Source of the DNA: Poindextera sp036272595
Lineage (GTDB): Bacteria; Pseudomonadota; Alphaproteobacteria; Caulobacterales; Caulobacteraceae
Assembly: GCA_036272595.1 (NCBI GenBank)
Contig: DATAYM010000036.1
Span: 52,374 to 116,373, forward strand
DNA: 64,000 bases
Reading direction: 5' to 3'
Shown: positions 1 to 8,885 of the stretch, piece by piece
Position numbering within the stretch: the stretch's first letter is position 1
Layout of the letters: each line of letters starts with the position of its first letter
Program-made: the position numbers and the translations under genes
Notes under the pieces: generated by a model
Told to the model about the DNA's origin: nothing
Databases searched by the model: none
The model's input: only the letters and a program-made list of their open reading frames with translations

Positions 1-419
1 CCTCGTTCGGCGTTTCGACCCTCTATCTGGCGGCCGCCGTCCGCGACAACGGCGGCGGCGTGGTCTTCGCTGCCGAGTACGAGCCCGGCAAGGTCGAACG
101 CGCCCGCGCCAATTTCGACGCCGCCGGCCTCGCCAGCTTCATCGACCTGCGCCAGGCGGATATCGTCGAGGCGACCAGGACGTTCGAGGGGCCTATCGAC
201 TTCGTGCTGTTCGACATCTGGGGCGACGTCGTGCGGCCGATGCTCGACATCCTGCTGCCACGCCTTCGCCGCGGCGCCGTCATCTGCACCGACAACACGG
301 CCAGCAGCCGCGCAGGCTACGCCACGCTGTTCGAGGTCCTGGACGATCCCGCCAACACCTTCAGGACCATGACGCTTCCATTCGGGGGCGGGCTGGAGTT
401 CACCGTCAAGGTTGGCTGA
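1..419 (+). CDS. SAM-dependent O-methyltransferase, 5' end cut by window
   Basis: The reading frame is open from the window edge (first whole codon at base 3), so the N-terminus is missing. The visible part begins inside a class I methyltransferase fold: SFGVSTLYLA resembles the glycine-rich SAM-binding loop, AAEYEPGKVERAR the acidic end of strand 2, and DFVLFDIWGD the post-II motif. This layout fits O-methyltransferases of the catechol/caffeoyl-CoA type. The substrate cannot be read from the sequence. A VOC protein follows 14 bases downstream on the same strand and could be cotranscribed. Confidence 0.7.
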   Translation, partial: SFGVSTLYLAAAVRDNGGGVVFAAEYEPGKVERARANFDAAGLASFIDLRQADIVEATRTFEGPIDFVLFDIWGDVVRPMLDILLPRLRRGAVICTDNTASSRAGYATLFEVLDDPANTFRTMTLPFGGGLEFTVKVG

Positions 420-433
420 CAGGAGATCAGGAC

Positions 434-808
434 ATGCTGGCGCAAGAGACCCTGGTGGCGTTCCTGGCGACGTCGGACGCAATACGGGCGCGGGCCTTTT
501 ACGAGGGCGTCCTGGGCCTCGCCTTCACCGGGGACCACGAGTATCTGGCCACCTTCGAAAGCGCCTCGGCGCGGCTGAACCTGCAGAAGCTCGATCACGT
601 CAACCCGCCGCACGGGACGGCGATGGGCTGGGCGGTCCGCGACCTGCGCGGGACCGTCCGCGCGCTCAAGGAGCGCGGCGTCGTCTTCGAACGCTACGAC
701 AACCACGACCAGGACGGGATGGACATCTGGTCGCCCATCCCCGGCCAAGGCGTCGCCTGGTTCAAGGATCCCGACGGCAATCTGCTGTCGCTGAGCGGCG
801 CGATCTAG
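434..808 (+). CDS. VOC-family (glyoxalase-like) protein
   Basis: This 124-residue protein has one vicinal-oxygen-chelate module: a start like AFLATSDAIRARAFYEGVLG, and the closing FKDPDGNLLSLSG hairpin. Family members bind a divalent metal and act as lyases, dioxygenases or drug-binding proteins. In the closing motif the usual metal-binding Glu (DPDGNxxEL) is Ser, so metal binding may be altered or absent. An AGGAGA ribosome site lies before the ATG. The 3' end overlaps the convergent SDR gene by 4 bases. The substrate is unknown. Confidence 0.75.
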   Translation: MLAQETLVAFLATSDAIRARAFYEGVLGLAFTGDHEYLATFESASARLNLQKLDHVNPPHGTAMGWAVRDLRGTVRALKERGVVFERYDNHDQDGMDIWSPIPGQGVAWFKDPDGNLLSLSGAI

Positions 809-1566
809 GAGGTCGAGCCACCGTCGACGACGATGGTCTGGCCGGTGGTCCAGGCGCCGGCGCGCGAGGCCAGGTAGATGGCCGCGCCGGCGATGTCGTC
901 GGGCTCGCCCAGGCGGCGCAGCGGCGTGCCGGACGACGAGCGCTTCTCGGCCTCGGGCGTGTCCCACAGGGCGCGGGCGAAATCGGTCTTCACCAGGCCC
1001 GGGGCGACGCAATTGACCCGGATGTTGCTGGGCGACAGCTCCTGGGCGAGGTTGCGGGCCATCTGCATGTCGGCGGCCTTGGAGATGGCGTAGGCGCCGA
1101 TCACCCCGGTGCCGCGCAACCCGCCGATCGACGAGATGATGATGATCGCCCCGTCCTTCCGCGCCTGCATCTCCGGCGCGACCATGGTGATCAGCCAGTT
1201 GTTGGAGACGATGTTGTTGTCGAGGATCTTGCGGAAGGCGTCGTCGGAAATCCCGCTCATCGGCCCGTAATAGGGATTGGAGGCGGCGTTGCAGACCAGG
1301 ATGTCGACCTTGCCGAAGGCCTTGCGGGTCTCGTCCACCAGCCGCTGCAGGTCGTCCTTCGAGGAGATGTTGGCCGGGACGGCGATGGCCGCGCCGGCGT
1401 GTTTGGCGTTGATCTCGGCGGCCACCTCTTCGCAGGGGCCGGCCTTGCGCGAGGAGATCACCACCTTGGCGCCGTGCTCGGCCATGCGTTCGGCGATCGC
1501 CTTGCCGATGCCGCGGGAAGAGCCGGTGATGATGGCCACCTTGCCGGAAAGATCGAACAGCTCCAT
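805..1566 (-). CDS. SDR-family NAD(P)-dependent oxidoreductase
   Basis: A 253-residue classical short-chain dehydrogenase/reductase. The nucleotide-binding loop TGSSRGIG is at residues 14-21. The NNAG motif is the variant CNAAS near 92-96. The catalytic set is Ser146, Tyr159 and Lys163 (YAISK), and the C-terminal IVVDGGSTS is typical. Length and motifs point to an active oxidoreductase of an alcohol or ketone, but the substrate cannot be assigned. GGGAG lies just upstream of the ATG. It is transcribed away from the Rieske oxygenase gene. Confidence 0.85.
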   Translation of the reverse strand: MELFDLSGKVAIITGSSRGIGKAIAERMAEHGAKVVISSRKAGPCEEVAAEINAKHAGAAIAVPANISSKDDLQRLVDETRKAFGKVDILVCNAASNPYYGPMSGISDDAFRKILDNNIVSNNWLITMVAPEMQARKDGAIIIISSIGGLRGTGVIGAYAISKAADMQMARNLAQELSPSNIRVNCVAPGLVKTDFARALWDTPEAEKRSSSGTPLRRLGEPDDIAGAAIYLASRAGAWTTGQTIVVDGGSTS

Positions 1567-1685
1567 CGCGCTCGCAGCTCCCTAAAACGCTTGTTTGATT
1601 TGCGGCGCGCACCCTGTAGCCGGCGCGGGAAGAGGTCAAGGCGGAAGGGGTCGCGTCCAGGCGGTTGTTCGGGCTAGACAGGGCC

Positions 1686-2786
1686 ATGGCCGAGGGCGAC
1701 GCCAAATCCGCATCGACCGGCGCCGCAGCCAGCCGCTTCGGCGAAGGCTTCCTGCGCGACATCTGGTATTTCGCCGCGCTGAGCGGCGACCTCAGGCCCG
1801 GCCGGCTGCAGCGCTACGAGATCCTGGGCGAGCCCATCCTGCTCGGCCGCACCCGCGCGGGCCAGGCCTACGCCCTGCGCGACGTCTGCCCGCACCGGGC
1901 CGCGCCGCTGTCGGCCGGGCGGCTGGTCAAGGGCGAGGACGGCGCCGAACTGGTCGAATGCCCCTATCACGGCTGGCGCTGGCGCACCGACGGCGGCTGC
2001 GCCGCCATCCCCTCGCTGGTGGACAGCCAGGAGATGGATGTCGGCCGCATCCGCGTGCGCGCCTACCCCGTCGCCGAGAGCCAGGGCCTGGTCTTCATCT
2101 GGATGGGATCGGGCGCCGGCGGACAGCCGGACCAGCCGCCGCCGGTCTTCCCCGGCGTGGTCGGCGGCGGGCCGAAACTGGTCGACCGCATGGTGTTCGA
2201 CGCCCATATCGACCACGCGGTGGTCGGGCTGATGGACCCGACCCACGGGCCCTACGTGCACCAGAACTGGTGGTGGCGTTCGGCCGCCTCCCAGCACGAC
2301 AAGGCCAAGGCGTTCGAGCCGCGCGAGGCCGGCTTCGCCATGGCCCGGCATGCGCCGTCCAGCAACTCCTACGCCTATCGCCTGCTCGGCGGCGCGCCGC
2401 GGACCGAGATCGTCTTCCGCCTGCCCGGCCTGCGCTGGGAGCATATCGAGGTCGGCCGCCGCCAGGTGCTGGCCCTGACCTGCCTGACGCCGGTGGACCC
2501 GGCCCACACCCGCATCACCCAGGTCATGTGGTCGGACCACCCGGCCTTCACCCTGCTCAAGCCGTTCATCGCCGGCGGCGCGCGCAAGTTCCTGCGCCAG
2601 GACGCGGCCATGGTCGATTTGCAGAACCAAGGGCTGGCCTACGATCCCCCCCTGCTGTGGATCGACGACGCCGACGCCCAGGCCAAGTGGTACCAGGCCC
2701 TGAAACGCGAGTGGACCGCCAGCCGCGCCGCCGGCCGCCCGTTCCAGAACCCGGTCAGGGCGACGATGTTGCAGTGGCGGAGCTAG
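1686..2786 (+). CDS. Rieske 2Fe-2S ring-hydroxylating oxygenase, alpha-type subunit
   Basis: This 366-residue oxygenase carries a Rieske cluster site CPH...CPYH (Cys68, His70, Cys92, His95). It also has the mononuclear iron motif DPTHGPYVH (Asp184, His187, His192). Such enzymes take electrons from a reductase and hydroxylate aromatic or related substrates. No reductase or small subunit is adjacent, so the partner must be elsewhere. An in-frame TTG at 1665 would add seven residues; the ATG is preferred. Its 3' end overlaps the convergent peptidase gene by 32 bases. Confidence 0.85.
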   Translation: MAEGDAKSASTGAAASRFGEGFLRDIWYFAALSGDLRPGRLQRYEILGEPILLGRTRAGQAYALRDVCPHRAAPLSAGRLVKGEDGAELVECPYHGWRWRTDGGCAAIPSLVDSQEMDVGRIRVRAYPVAESQGLVFIWMGSGAGGQPDQPPPVFPGVVGGGPKLVDRMVFDAHIDHAVVGLMDPTHGPYVHQNWWWRSAASQHDKAKAFEPREAGFAMARHAPSSNSYAYRLLGGAPRTEIVFRLPGLRWEHIEVGRRQVLALTCLTPVDPAHTRITQVMWSDHPAFTLLKPFIAGGARKFLRQDAAMVDLQNQGLAYDPPLLWIDDADAQAKWYQALKREWTASRAAGRPFQNPVRATMLQWRS

Positions 2787-4746
2787 CCTGAACCGCCGGC
2801 GGATCGGGCGGATCGTATTTCAACACGAAGGCCGCCGACGCCTTGGCCATGGCGATGCGCGTGTCCTCGCGCAGCAGCCAGTGGTCGGCGCCGTCCAGAC
2901 TGACGAAACTCACCGGCTTGCCGGCCCGCTTCAGGGCGTCGGCCATCTCGACGCTCTGCGCGAACGGCACCACCGTATCGTCCCTGCCGTGGACCAGCAG
3001 GACCGGCGCGTCGGCGTGGCCGGCGAGAGCGGCCGGCGAAATGGAGCCGAGTCCGCCACCGAACGCCGAGGTGTCGCCCATGAATCGCTTCCAATATCGC
3101 ATGGTCGCGCTGATCGACCCCTGTTTGTCGGCCTCATAGCTCAGGAAGCTCGACAGGTCGGAAACCCCTGCCATGGAGACGGCGCAACGATAGAGGCCGT
3201 TCTGCACGGTCACCCCGGCCAAGGCGGCGTAGCCGCCATAGCTCCAACCGACGATGCAGGCGCGCTTGGGATCGACCACGCCCTGTCGCGCGAGTTCGGC
3301 CAGGCCGTCCGAAACATCGGTCTGCATCTTGCGGCCCCATTGACCGAACCCGGCGTCGCGGAAGGATCCGCCATAGCCATCGGAGCCGCGGAAATTGGGT
3401 TGGAACACCGCATAGCCGCGCGAGGCGAAGACCTGGGCCCACCAGTCGAACACCGGATAGTCCCGCGCCTGCGGGCCGCCATGCGGCATGACGATCACCG
3501 GCAGGTTCTTCGCGGCGCGGCCCGGCGGCAGGCTGAGCACGCCGTGCAGCTCGAGCCCGTCGGCCGCCTTCCAGGTCACCATCTGGATCGATCCGACATC
3601 GGCCGGCTGGACGTCGGGATACTCGTAGCCCAGCGGATTGGCCTTGTGGCCGGCGACATCGACCAGCCAGTAGGTCCCGGAATCTCCGGTCCCCGAGGTG
3701 AAGACCATCAGCCGATTGAAGCTGGCGTCGAACGAAACCAGCCGCGCGGACAGGCCCGGAAAGGCCCGCCGCACCGACTGCATGCGCCCATTCACGGCCG
3801 CGTCGAACATCGTCGTCTCGGGCATGTCGCCCTCGGCGATCTGCCCGATCCACAGGCGGGTGTTGCGATCGAACAGCGGCTCGGAAATCCCCACGCCGTC
3901 GCCGACGACCTCCCTGGGGGCGCCCGAAAGCGGAGCCTGGACGTAGACATCCCCCTGGTCGCTCGGCTGCTCGATCAAGATGGCCTCGGGCGTCTTTCCC
4001 CGCGCCAGCAGGCTCGGACCCTCGATCGGGTCGCGGCCCGAGGTCAAGGGATCGCCGGCCGCATCTCCGGCGGCGACAGCCCAGTCGCCGGTCTTCTGGT
4101 GGTAGAGGGCGCGGGCGATCACGCTCCCGTCGGGCCCGACCAGCCAGTCGTGGGATGATTCCCCTCCGCGCGCCGCGATGGAGGTGTCGCCCGTGTCGAG
4201 ATCGACCCGGTAAAGATCCGGGTAGCCGTGATCGAAGGCGTATCCGTTTAACCCCTTTTTCAGGGTGATCCCGCCAAAATATCCGTACCACCGGCCATTC
4301 ACCCGCGCGGTTCCGGCGACGTTGAAAACAGCGTCCAGAACCGTCTCGTTTCCGGAAAAGACCGAGATCGCCCTGCCCGTCGTCACATTGATGGCGATGA
4401 CCGCGCTGAACTCCAGCTGCGTCATCGCGAATTCAGGGCCGAGGCTCGCGGTATGGCTGACCTGGACCAGCAGATGGTCGTCGCCGGCCCAATCGATCCG
4501 GACGATCTTGGCCTTGCCGATGTCGCTGGCGAAAAGCGCCTGGTTTCCGTCCACGGTGGCGGCGACCAGCTTGCGCGTTTCGCCGTCGACCGTGACGTAG
4601 GCGTAGCGCGCCCCGGACGGCGACAGGGTGACATCGGCCATGGCCGGCAGCCGCGCATAGGCCTCGACCGGCGGGGCGGCCCGGACGGAACCGGCGACAC
4701 AAACGACCAGGCCGGCGAACAGCGCGGCCACGACGCAGCGAAACAT
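2755..4746 (-). CDS. Secreted S9-family peptidase (prolyl oligopeptidase/DPP-like)
   Basis: This 663-residue protein starts with a cleavable signal peptide (hydrophobic core, then SVRAAPP), so it is exported to the periplasm. The middle forms a beta-propeller-like region. The C-terminal third is an alpha/beta-hydrolase with nucleophile GWSYGG (Ser502), an acid in HGRDD, and His622 in GADHW. The HGGPQ motif supplies the oxyanion-hole region. S9 enzymes cleave short peptides, often after proline. The specificity here is not determined. It stands alone on this strand. Confidence 0.88.
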   Translation of the reverse strand: MFRCVVAALFAGLVVCVAGSVRAAPPVEAYARLPAMADVTLSPSGARYAYVTVDGETRKLVAATVDGNQALFASDIGKAKIVRIDWAGDDHLLVQVSHTASLGPEFAMTQLEFSAVIAINVTTGRAISVFSGNETVLDAVFNVAGTARVNGRWYGYFGGITLKKGLNGYAFDHGYPDLYRVDLDTGDTSIAARGGESSHDWLVGPDGSVIARALYHQKTGDWAVAAGDAAGDPLTSGRDPIEGPSLLARGKTPEAILIEQPSDQGDVYVQAPLSGAPREVVGDGVGISEPLFDRNTRLWIGQIAEGDMPETTMFDAAVNGRMQSVRRAFPGLSARLVSFDASFNRLMVFTSGTGDSGTYWLVDVAGHKANPLGYEYPDVQPADVGSIQMVTWKAADGLELHGVLSLPPGRAAKNLPVIVMPHGGPQARDYPVFDWWAQVFASRGYAVFQPNFRGSDGYGGSFRDAGFGQWGRKMQTDVSDGLAELARQGVVDPKRACIVGWSYGGYAALAGVTVQNGLYRCAVSMAGVSDLSSFLSYEADKQGSISATMRYWKRFMGDTSAFGGGLGSISPAALAGHADAPVLLVHGRDDTVVPFAQSVEMADALKRAGKPVSFVSLDGADHWLLREDTRIAMAKASAAFVLKYDPPDPPAVQASSATATSSP

Positions 4747-4837
4747 GCAAAACTCCCCCGAACCCGACGCATCTTTCGGTTGCTACAGCAAAGGTCAATA
4801 CGCGCGTGAGGATCGAAGACGAAACGGTGTTGTCCCG

Positions 4838-5425
4838 GTGCGGATAGTCGGCGGACGATATCGGGGGCGGGCGCTGGCCGCGCCGGCGGGGCTGGCGACG
4901 CGGCCGACCGCGGACCGGGCGCGGCAGGCGGTGTTCAACGTGCTGGAGCACGCCGCCTGGGCGCCGGGATTGCAAGGCGCGCGGGTGATCGACCTGTTCG
5001 CCGGATCCGGCGCCCTGGGGTTGGAGGCGCTGTCGCGCGGCGCGGCGTTTTGCCTGTTCGTCGAGACCGATGCGGCGGCGCGGGGCGCGATCCGCGACAA
5101 TCTCGACAGCCTGGCGCCCGATGGCGCGCTGTTCGGTCGCAGCCGCATCCATCGGCGCGACGCCACGGACCTCGGTCCGAAACCCGCCGGCGATGGCGCG
5201 GCCTTCGACCTGGCCTTCCTCGATCCGCCCTACGCCATGGGCCTGGGCGAGCGCGCGCTGGCCTCGCTGGCCAGGGACGGCTGGCTCGCCGCCGGCGCCA
5301 TCTGCGTCTTCGAGCGCGGCGCGGACGAGCCCGATCCGGCCGCGGCGGGATTCGAGACGCTGGACGCCCGCCGCTACGGGGCGGCGCGCGTGCATGTGCT
5401 GCGCTATTCACCAGGCGCGGCCTGA
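4838..5425 (+). CDS. rsmD: 16S rRNA (guanine(966)-N(2))-methyltransferase RsmD
   Basis: The product methylates G966 of 16S rRNA during 30S assembly, using SAM. Family features are the N-terminal VRIVGGRYRGRAL, the RPTADRARQAVFNVL segment, the SAM loop DLFAGSGALGLEALSRGA and the catalytic DPPY in FLDPPYAMG. The GTG at 4838 gives 195 residues, the normal family length. The frame is open further upstream, but those extra residues do not resemble RsmD. The 3' end overlaps the convergent YjhX-family gene by 18 bases. Confidence 0.92.
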   Translation: MRIVGGRYRGRALAAPAGLATRPTADRARQAVFNVLEHAAWAPGLQGARVIDLFAGSGALGLEALSRGAAFCLFVETDAAARGAIRDNLDSLAPDGALFGRSRIHRRDATDLGPKPAGDGAAFDLAFLDPPYAMGLGERALASLARDGWLAAGAICVFERGADEPDPAAAGFETLDARRYGAARVHVLRYSPGAA

Positions 5426-5683
5426 GGTGCGGTTGTCGCCCTGGCTGCGCAGGCGCACCAAGCCCTCGCGGGTGATGCGATAGGGGCCGCCGTCCCGGCT
5501 CATGATCAGCCGGCGCCGCTTCAGCGCCTTGAAGACCGCGAGGGTGCAGTCCGGCAGCACAAAGCCGGTATGGGTCAGGCAGTCGGCGGCGATCGGATCG
5601 CCGCGCGCATCGCGTTCGAGCACGATGCGTCCGCCCTGGGCGAGCGCGTGCAGCGTCCGTTGCTGCGATTTGGAGATGTTCAC
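5408..5683 (-). CDS. YjhX-family (UPF0386) protein
   Basis: The 91-residue product begins VNISKSQQRTLHALAQGG and continues with DCLT, LPDCTLAVFKALKR and PYRITREGL, the signature of the UPF0386/YjhX family. In E. coli YjhX is described as the toxin of a toxin-antitoxin pair with the acetyltransferase YjhQ. No YjhQ-like gene is adjacent, so the toxin role is only a family inference. A GTG start is chosen because it matches the usual N-terminus. The fold looks like a small winged-helix DNA-binding protein. Confidence 0.8.
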   Translation of the reverse strand: MNISKSQQRTLHALAQGGRIVLERDARGDPIAADCLTHTGFVLPDCTLAVFKALKRRRLIMSRDGGPYRITREGLVRLRSQGDNRTSGRAW

Positions 5684-6051
5684 GGGGAAAGAGTCCGAAA
5701 GGCGTGATCGGTCACGGCACGGGCGCAAGAGGCCGCGGGGCGGGCGAGTTTCCAGGCCTTGTTCGAACGCCGGGGGTCAGCCCCGAACGCGGTCACGAAG
5801 GCCTCAGGCCTTGCGGACAACCTCTAGCATCAAGCCTCCACGCGCGAAGCGTAACTGACGGAATAACGGCAAGCCCACGCGCCGTCCAGACCACTCACGC
5901 CTTGCCGCCATGGCCCGCCCCTTACCCGTCACGGACCAACTCTTACCCGTCATGGCCCGACTTGTTCGGGCCACCCATGATCACCGTCTTTGATCAGTGT
6001 CTATGGATCCCCCGCATTCCGCTTCGCTACAGCGGGGGATGACGGCTTAAA
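5684..6051. other. Intergenic stretch with one dispersed repeat
   Basis: No convincing gene is seen in this gap between the YjhX-family gene and the methyltransferase. Its right third is a copy of the dispersed two-hairpin repeat described separately (5949-6044). A shorter partial echo of its left end (cttacccgtca) lies just before it. The left part shows imperfect short inverted repeats but no recognisable promoter. Confidence 0.6.
5949..6044 (+). repeat. Dispersed two-hairpin repeat, copy 1
   Basis: This copy starts GTCATGGCCC and ends GGGGATGAC. It holds two hairpins: GGCCCGAxxxxTCGGGCC on the left and CCCCCGC...GCGGGGG on the right. GTCAT/ATGAC form short inverted ends. Two related copies are at 15118-15240 (same orientation) and 29021-29114 (opposite). 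All are strictly intergenic. The pattern is REP/BIME-like. Confidence 0.75.
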
Positions 6052-6888
6052 TCAGACCACGCGCGCCCGGATCAGGTGGCCGCCCTTGCGATCGGGCGAG
6101 CCGGCGGGGGCGCCGAAATAGAGGATGGCGACCTGCGTCGGGCCGAGATCCTCGATCGCGCCGAAGCCCAGCACGCGCAGGCGCCGGTGCAGGCTCTCGG
6201 GCGTGAAATAGGTCAGCCAGGGCTCGCCGAGCGCCTTCACCCGGGCGGCGCGCCGGTCATGCGCCGCCGCGGCCCCGGCCGCCAAGGCCTGCGGCGGATC
6301 GCTGTAGGTGAACACCACCTCGCCGCCTTTCGCCAGGCCGGCGATGAAGCCGAGGGTGGCGAACACCGCCGCCTCGGTCAGGTAGGGCACGACGCCGAGC
6401 CAGCTGAAGATGGCCGGCGCGGCCGCGTCGAACCCAGCGGCCGCAAGGCCCTCGGCCAGGCTGACCCGCTCGAAGTCCACCGGCGCGAACCGCATGGACG
6501 CCGGCATGGCGATGCCGGCCTCGGCCAGCCGCTGGCGCTTCCACCCTTGAGTCGCCGGATGGTCGACCTCGAAGACGGAAAGCTCCGCATACGGATTGCG
6601 ATAGGCGAAGGTGTCGAGGCCGGCGCCCAGCACCACCAGCTGGCGCACGCCCCGCCCCACCGCCGCGGCGACCGCGCTTTCGGCGAAGCGGGTGCGGGCG
6701 GCGATGAACAGCCGCATGCCGCGCCGGCCCGGGGCCGCCCGCGCCTCGGCCTCCAGGGTCTGCGGACTTTCACCCAGTATGCGGACGGCCAGCGGATCGC
6801 GGAAGATGCGCCCCTGCTCGAGCAGCTGATGCGCGGCGCGATGGGCGGCGGCGCGCCGGGCGGTCTGGCTGGGCTGTCCGATCTGCAT
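6052..6888 (-). CDS. Leucine carboxyl methyltransferase-type SAM methyltransferase
   Basis: A 278-residue protein of the LCM/TIGR00027-type methyltransferase family. The N-terminal RDPLAVRILGE and the SAM-binding LVVLGAGLDTFAYR followed by VFEVDHP are diagnostic. Bacterial members are often found near secondary-metabolite genes, but nothing of that kind is adjacent here. The substrate is unknown. A tandem ATG region precedes it without a strong ribosome site. It runs in the same direction as mutL, 72 bases apart. Confidence 0.8.
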   Translation of the reverse strand: MQIGQPSQTARRAAAHRAAHQLLEQGRIFRDPLAVRILGESPQTLEAEARAAPGRRGMRLFIAARTRFAESAVAAAVGRGVRQLVVLGAGLDTFAYRNPYAELSVFEVDHPATQGWKRQRLAEAGIAMPASMRFAPVDFERVSLAEGLAAAGFDAAAPAIFSWLGVVPYLTEAAVFATLGFIAGLAKGGEVVFTYSDPPQALAAGAAAAHDRRAARVKALGEPWLTYFTPESLHRRLRVLGFGAIEDLGPTQVAILYFGAPAGSPDRKGGHLIRARVV

Positions 6889-6960
6889 GGGTGAAGCTTA
6901 AGTCGGCCGCGCACGGCTGAAAAGAACAAAATGGAAACATCGAGTTGAATCCGCCGGCGC

Positions 6961-8775
6961 CTACCGGCGGCCGAACAGCCGCTCGATATCAGCCAGCTTC
7001 AGCTCCACATAGGTCGGGCGGCCGTGGTTGCACTGGCCGGAATGCGGCGTCGCCTCCATCTGCCGCAACAGGGCGTTCATCTCCGCCGCGCTCAGCCGCC
7101 GCCCCGCCCGCACCGAACCGTGGCAGGCCATTGTCGAGCACACCGCCTGCAGCCGTTCGGCCAGGGCCAGCGGCGCGCCGTTCTCGGCCAGGTCGTCGGC
7201 GATGTCGCGCACCAGGCCGGCGGCGTCGGTCTCGCCGAGCAGCGCCGGGGTCTCGCGCACCAGCACCGCGCCGGGGCCGAACGGCTCGATGACCAGGCCG
7301 AGCCTGGCCAGGTCGTCGGCATGGCGGCCGACGCGTTCGGCCTCGGCCGGTTCGAGTTCGACCACCTCGGGCATCAGCAGGGTCTGGCGCACCGCGCCGC
7401 CGGCCTCCAGCTCGGCCTTCATCCTCTCATAGACCAGCCGTTCGTGGGCGGCGTGCTGATCGACGATGACGATACCGTCGCTGGTCTGGGCGACCACATA
7501 GGTCTCGTGCACCTGGGCGCGGGCGGCGCCGAGCGGATAGGTGACGGGATCGATCACCGCGGCGGTCGGCGCGGCCGCCTCATGATCGAACTCGGCCCGG
7601 CCGGACGGCTCCGCCATGCCGGCGAAGGCCGGCGCCGCCGGCGCGGCGGGCTGCGGCGTCCAGCCGCCGGCGCTCCAGGCCGAAAAGCCGCGCGGCGAGG
7701 GCCCGCCCAAACGGAACCCGCCCATCGCCGCGGCGGCCACGGTGGTCGAGGCGCGATGGCCGGCGCCGGCGAGCGCGTGGCGCAGCGCCCCGATGATCAG
7801 GCCGCGCACCAGGGCCGGATCGCGGAAGCGCACCTCCGCCTTGGCCGGATGCACGTTGATGTCCACCAGCTCCGGCTCCAGATCGACATAGAGCGCCGCG
7901 GTCGGGTGCCGGTCGCGGGCCAGGAAGTCGGCGTAAGCCGCGCGCAAGGCTCCGGCGAGCAGCCGGTCGCGCACCGGCCGTCCGTTCACGAACAGGTACT
8001 GGTGGGCCGCATTGCCGCGCGAATAGGTCGGCAGGCCGGCATAGCCGCTGAGCGCGACGCCCTCGCGCACCTGGTCGAGCAGGAGCGCGTTGGCCTCGAA
8101 ATCCGCGCCCAGCACGGCGGCCAGCCGTTTCAGCCGTCCTTCGGGGCCTTGCCGCTCGGGGGCCAGGCGCAGGGTGCGCCGCCCGTCGATGTCGAGGCTG
8201 AAGCCGACCTGCTCGTGGGCCATGGCCTGGCGCTTGACCTCCTCGGCGATGGCCATGGCCTCCGCCCGCTCGGACTTCATGAACTTGAGCCGCGCCGGGG
8301 TGGCGTAGAACAACTCGCGCACCTCGACCCTGGCCCCGTGATCGCCGGCGAAGGCCGCCGGCCGCACCGGCTCCAACGCCCCGGCCGCGGTGGAGAGCGA
8401 AAAGGCGTCGAGCGATCCCTTCGCCCGCGCGGTCAGGGTCAGCCGCGCCACCGAACCGATCGACGGCAGCGCCTCGCCGCGAAAGCCAAGCGTGGCGATG
8501 CGGAGCAGGTCGAACCCGCCCTCGGCGTCGGGGCTGAGCTTGGAGGTGGCGTGGCGCTCCAGCGCCAGCGCCAGCTCCTCGGCCGCCAGCCCCTGGCCGT
8601 CGTCGACCACCAGGATGCGCGAAAGGCCGCCGCCGTCCGCCTGCACCTCGATGCGGCGGGCGCCGGCGTCGACGGCGTTCTCCACCAGTTCCTTGACCGC
8701 GCTGGCCGGCCGCTCCACCACCTCGCCGGCGGCGATGCGGTTGACGGTTTCCGGCGGCAGGCGGCGGATGGGCAT
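6961..8775 (-). CDS. mutL: DNA mismatch repair protein MutL
   Basis: MutL couples mismatch recognition by MutS to strand incision. The ATG at 8775 gives 604 residues starting MPIRRLPPETVNRIAAGEV. The N-terminal GHKL ATPase motifs are present: NAVDAG, DDGQG and TLGFRGEAL. The C-terminal half carries DQHAAHERLVYE, the DQHA(X)2E(X)4E metal-binding site of MutL proteins with their own endonuclease, plus ACHGSV and CNHGRP. So strand nicking is probably done by MutL itself, as in bacteria without MutH. A proline/alanine-rich linker joins the halves. Confidence 0.95.
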   Translation of the reverse strand: MPIRRLPPETVNRIAAGEVVERPASAVKELVENAVDAGARRIEVQADGGGLSRILVVDDGQGLAAEELALALERHATSKLSPDAEGGFDLLRIATLGFRGEALPSIGSVARLTLTARAKGSLDAFSLSTAAGALEPVRPAAFAGDHGARVEVRELFYATPARLKFMKSERAEAMAIAEEVKRQAMAHEQVGFSLDIDGRRTLRLAPERQGPEGRLKRLAAVLGADFEANALLLDQVREGVALSGYAGLPTYSRGNAAHQYLFVNGRPVRDRLLAGALRAAYADFLARDRHPTAALYVDLEPELVDINVHPAKAEVRFRDPALVRGLIIGALRHALAGAGHRASTTVAAAAMGGFRLGGPSPRGFSAWSAGGWTPQPAAPAAPAFAGMAEPSGRAEFDHEAAAPTAAVIDPVTYPLGAARAQVHETYVVAQTSDGIVIVDQHAAHERLVYERMKAELEAGGAVRQTLLMPEVVELEPAEAERVGRHADDLARLGLVIEPFGPGAVLVRETPALLGETDAAGLVRDIADDLAENGAPLALAERLQAVCSTMACHGSVRAGRRLSAAEMNALLRQMEATPHSGQCNHGRPTYVELKLADIERLFGRR

Positions 8776-8885
8776 GGGCGTCAGTCTAACCGATTCCGGC
8801 CTTTCGTCGCAGGGGATCAGGTTTTCACCCCGGAAGGCCACGGCCAAGGTTGCAACGGCGCCTGCAAGCCGCCACGTTGCGCCCC

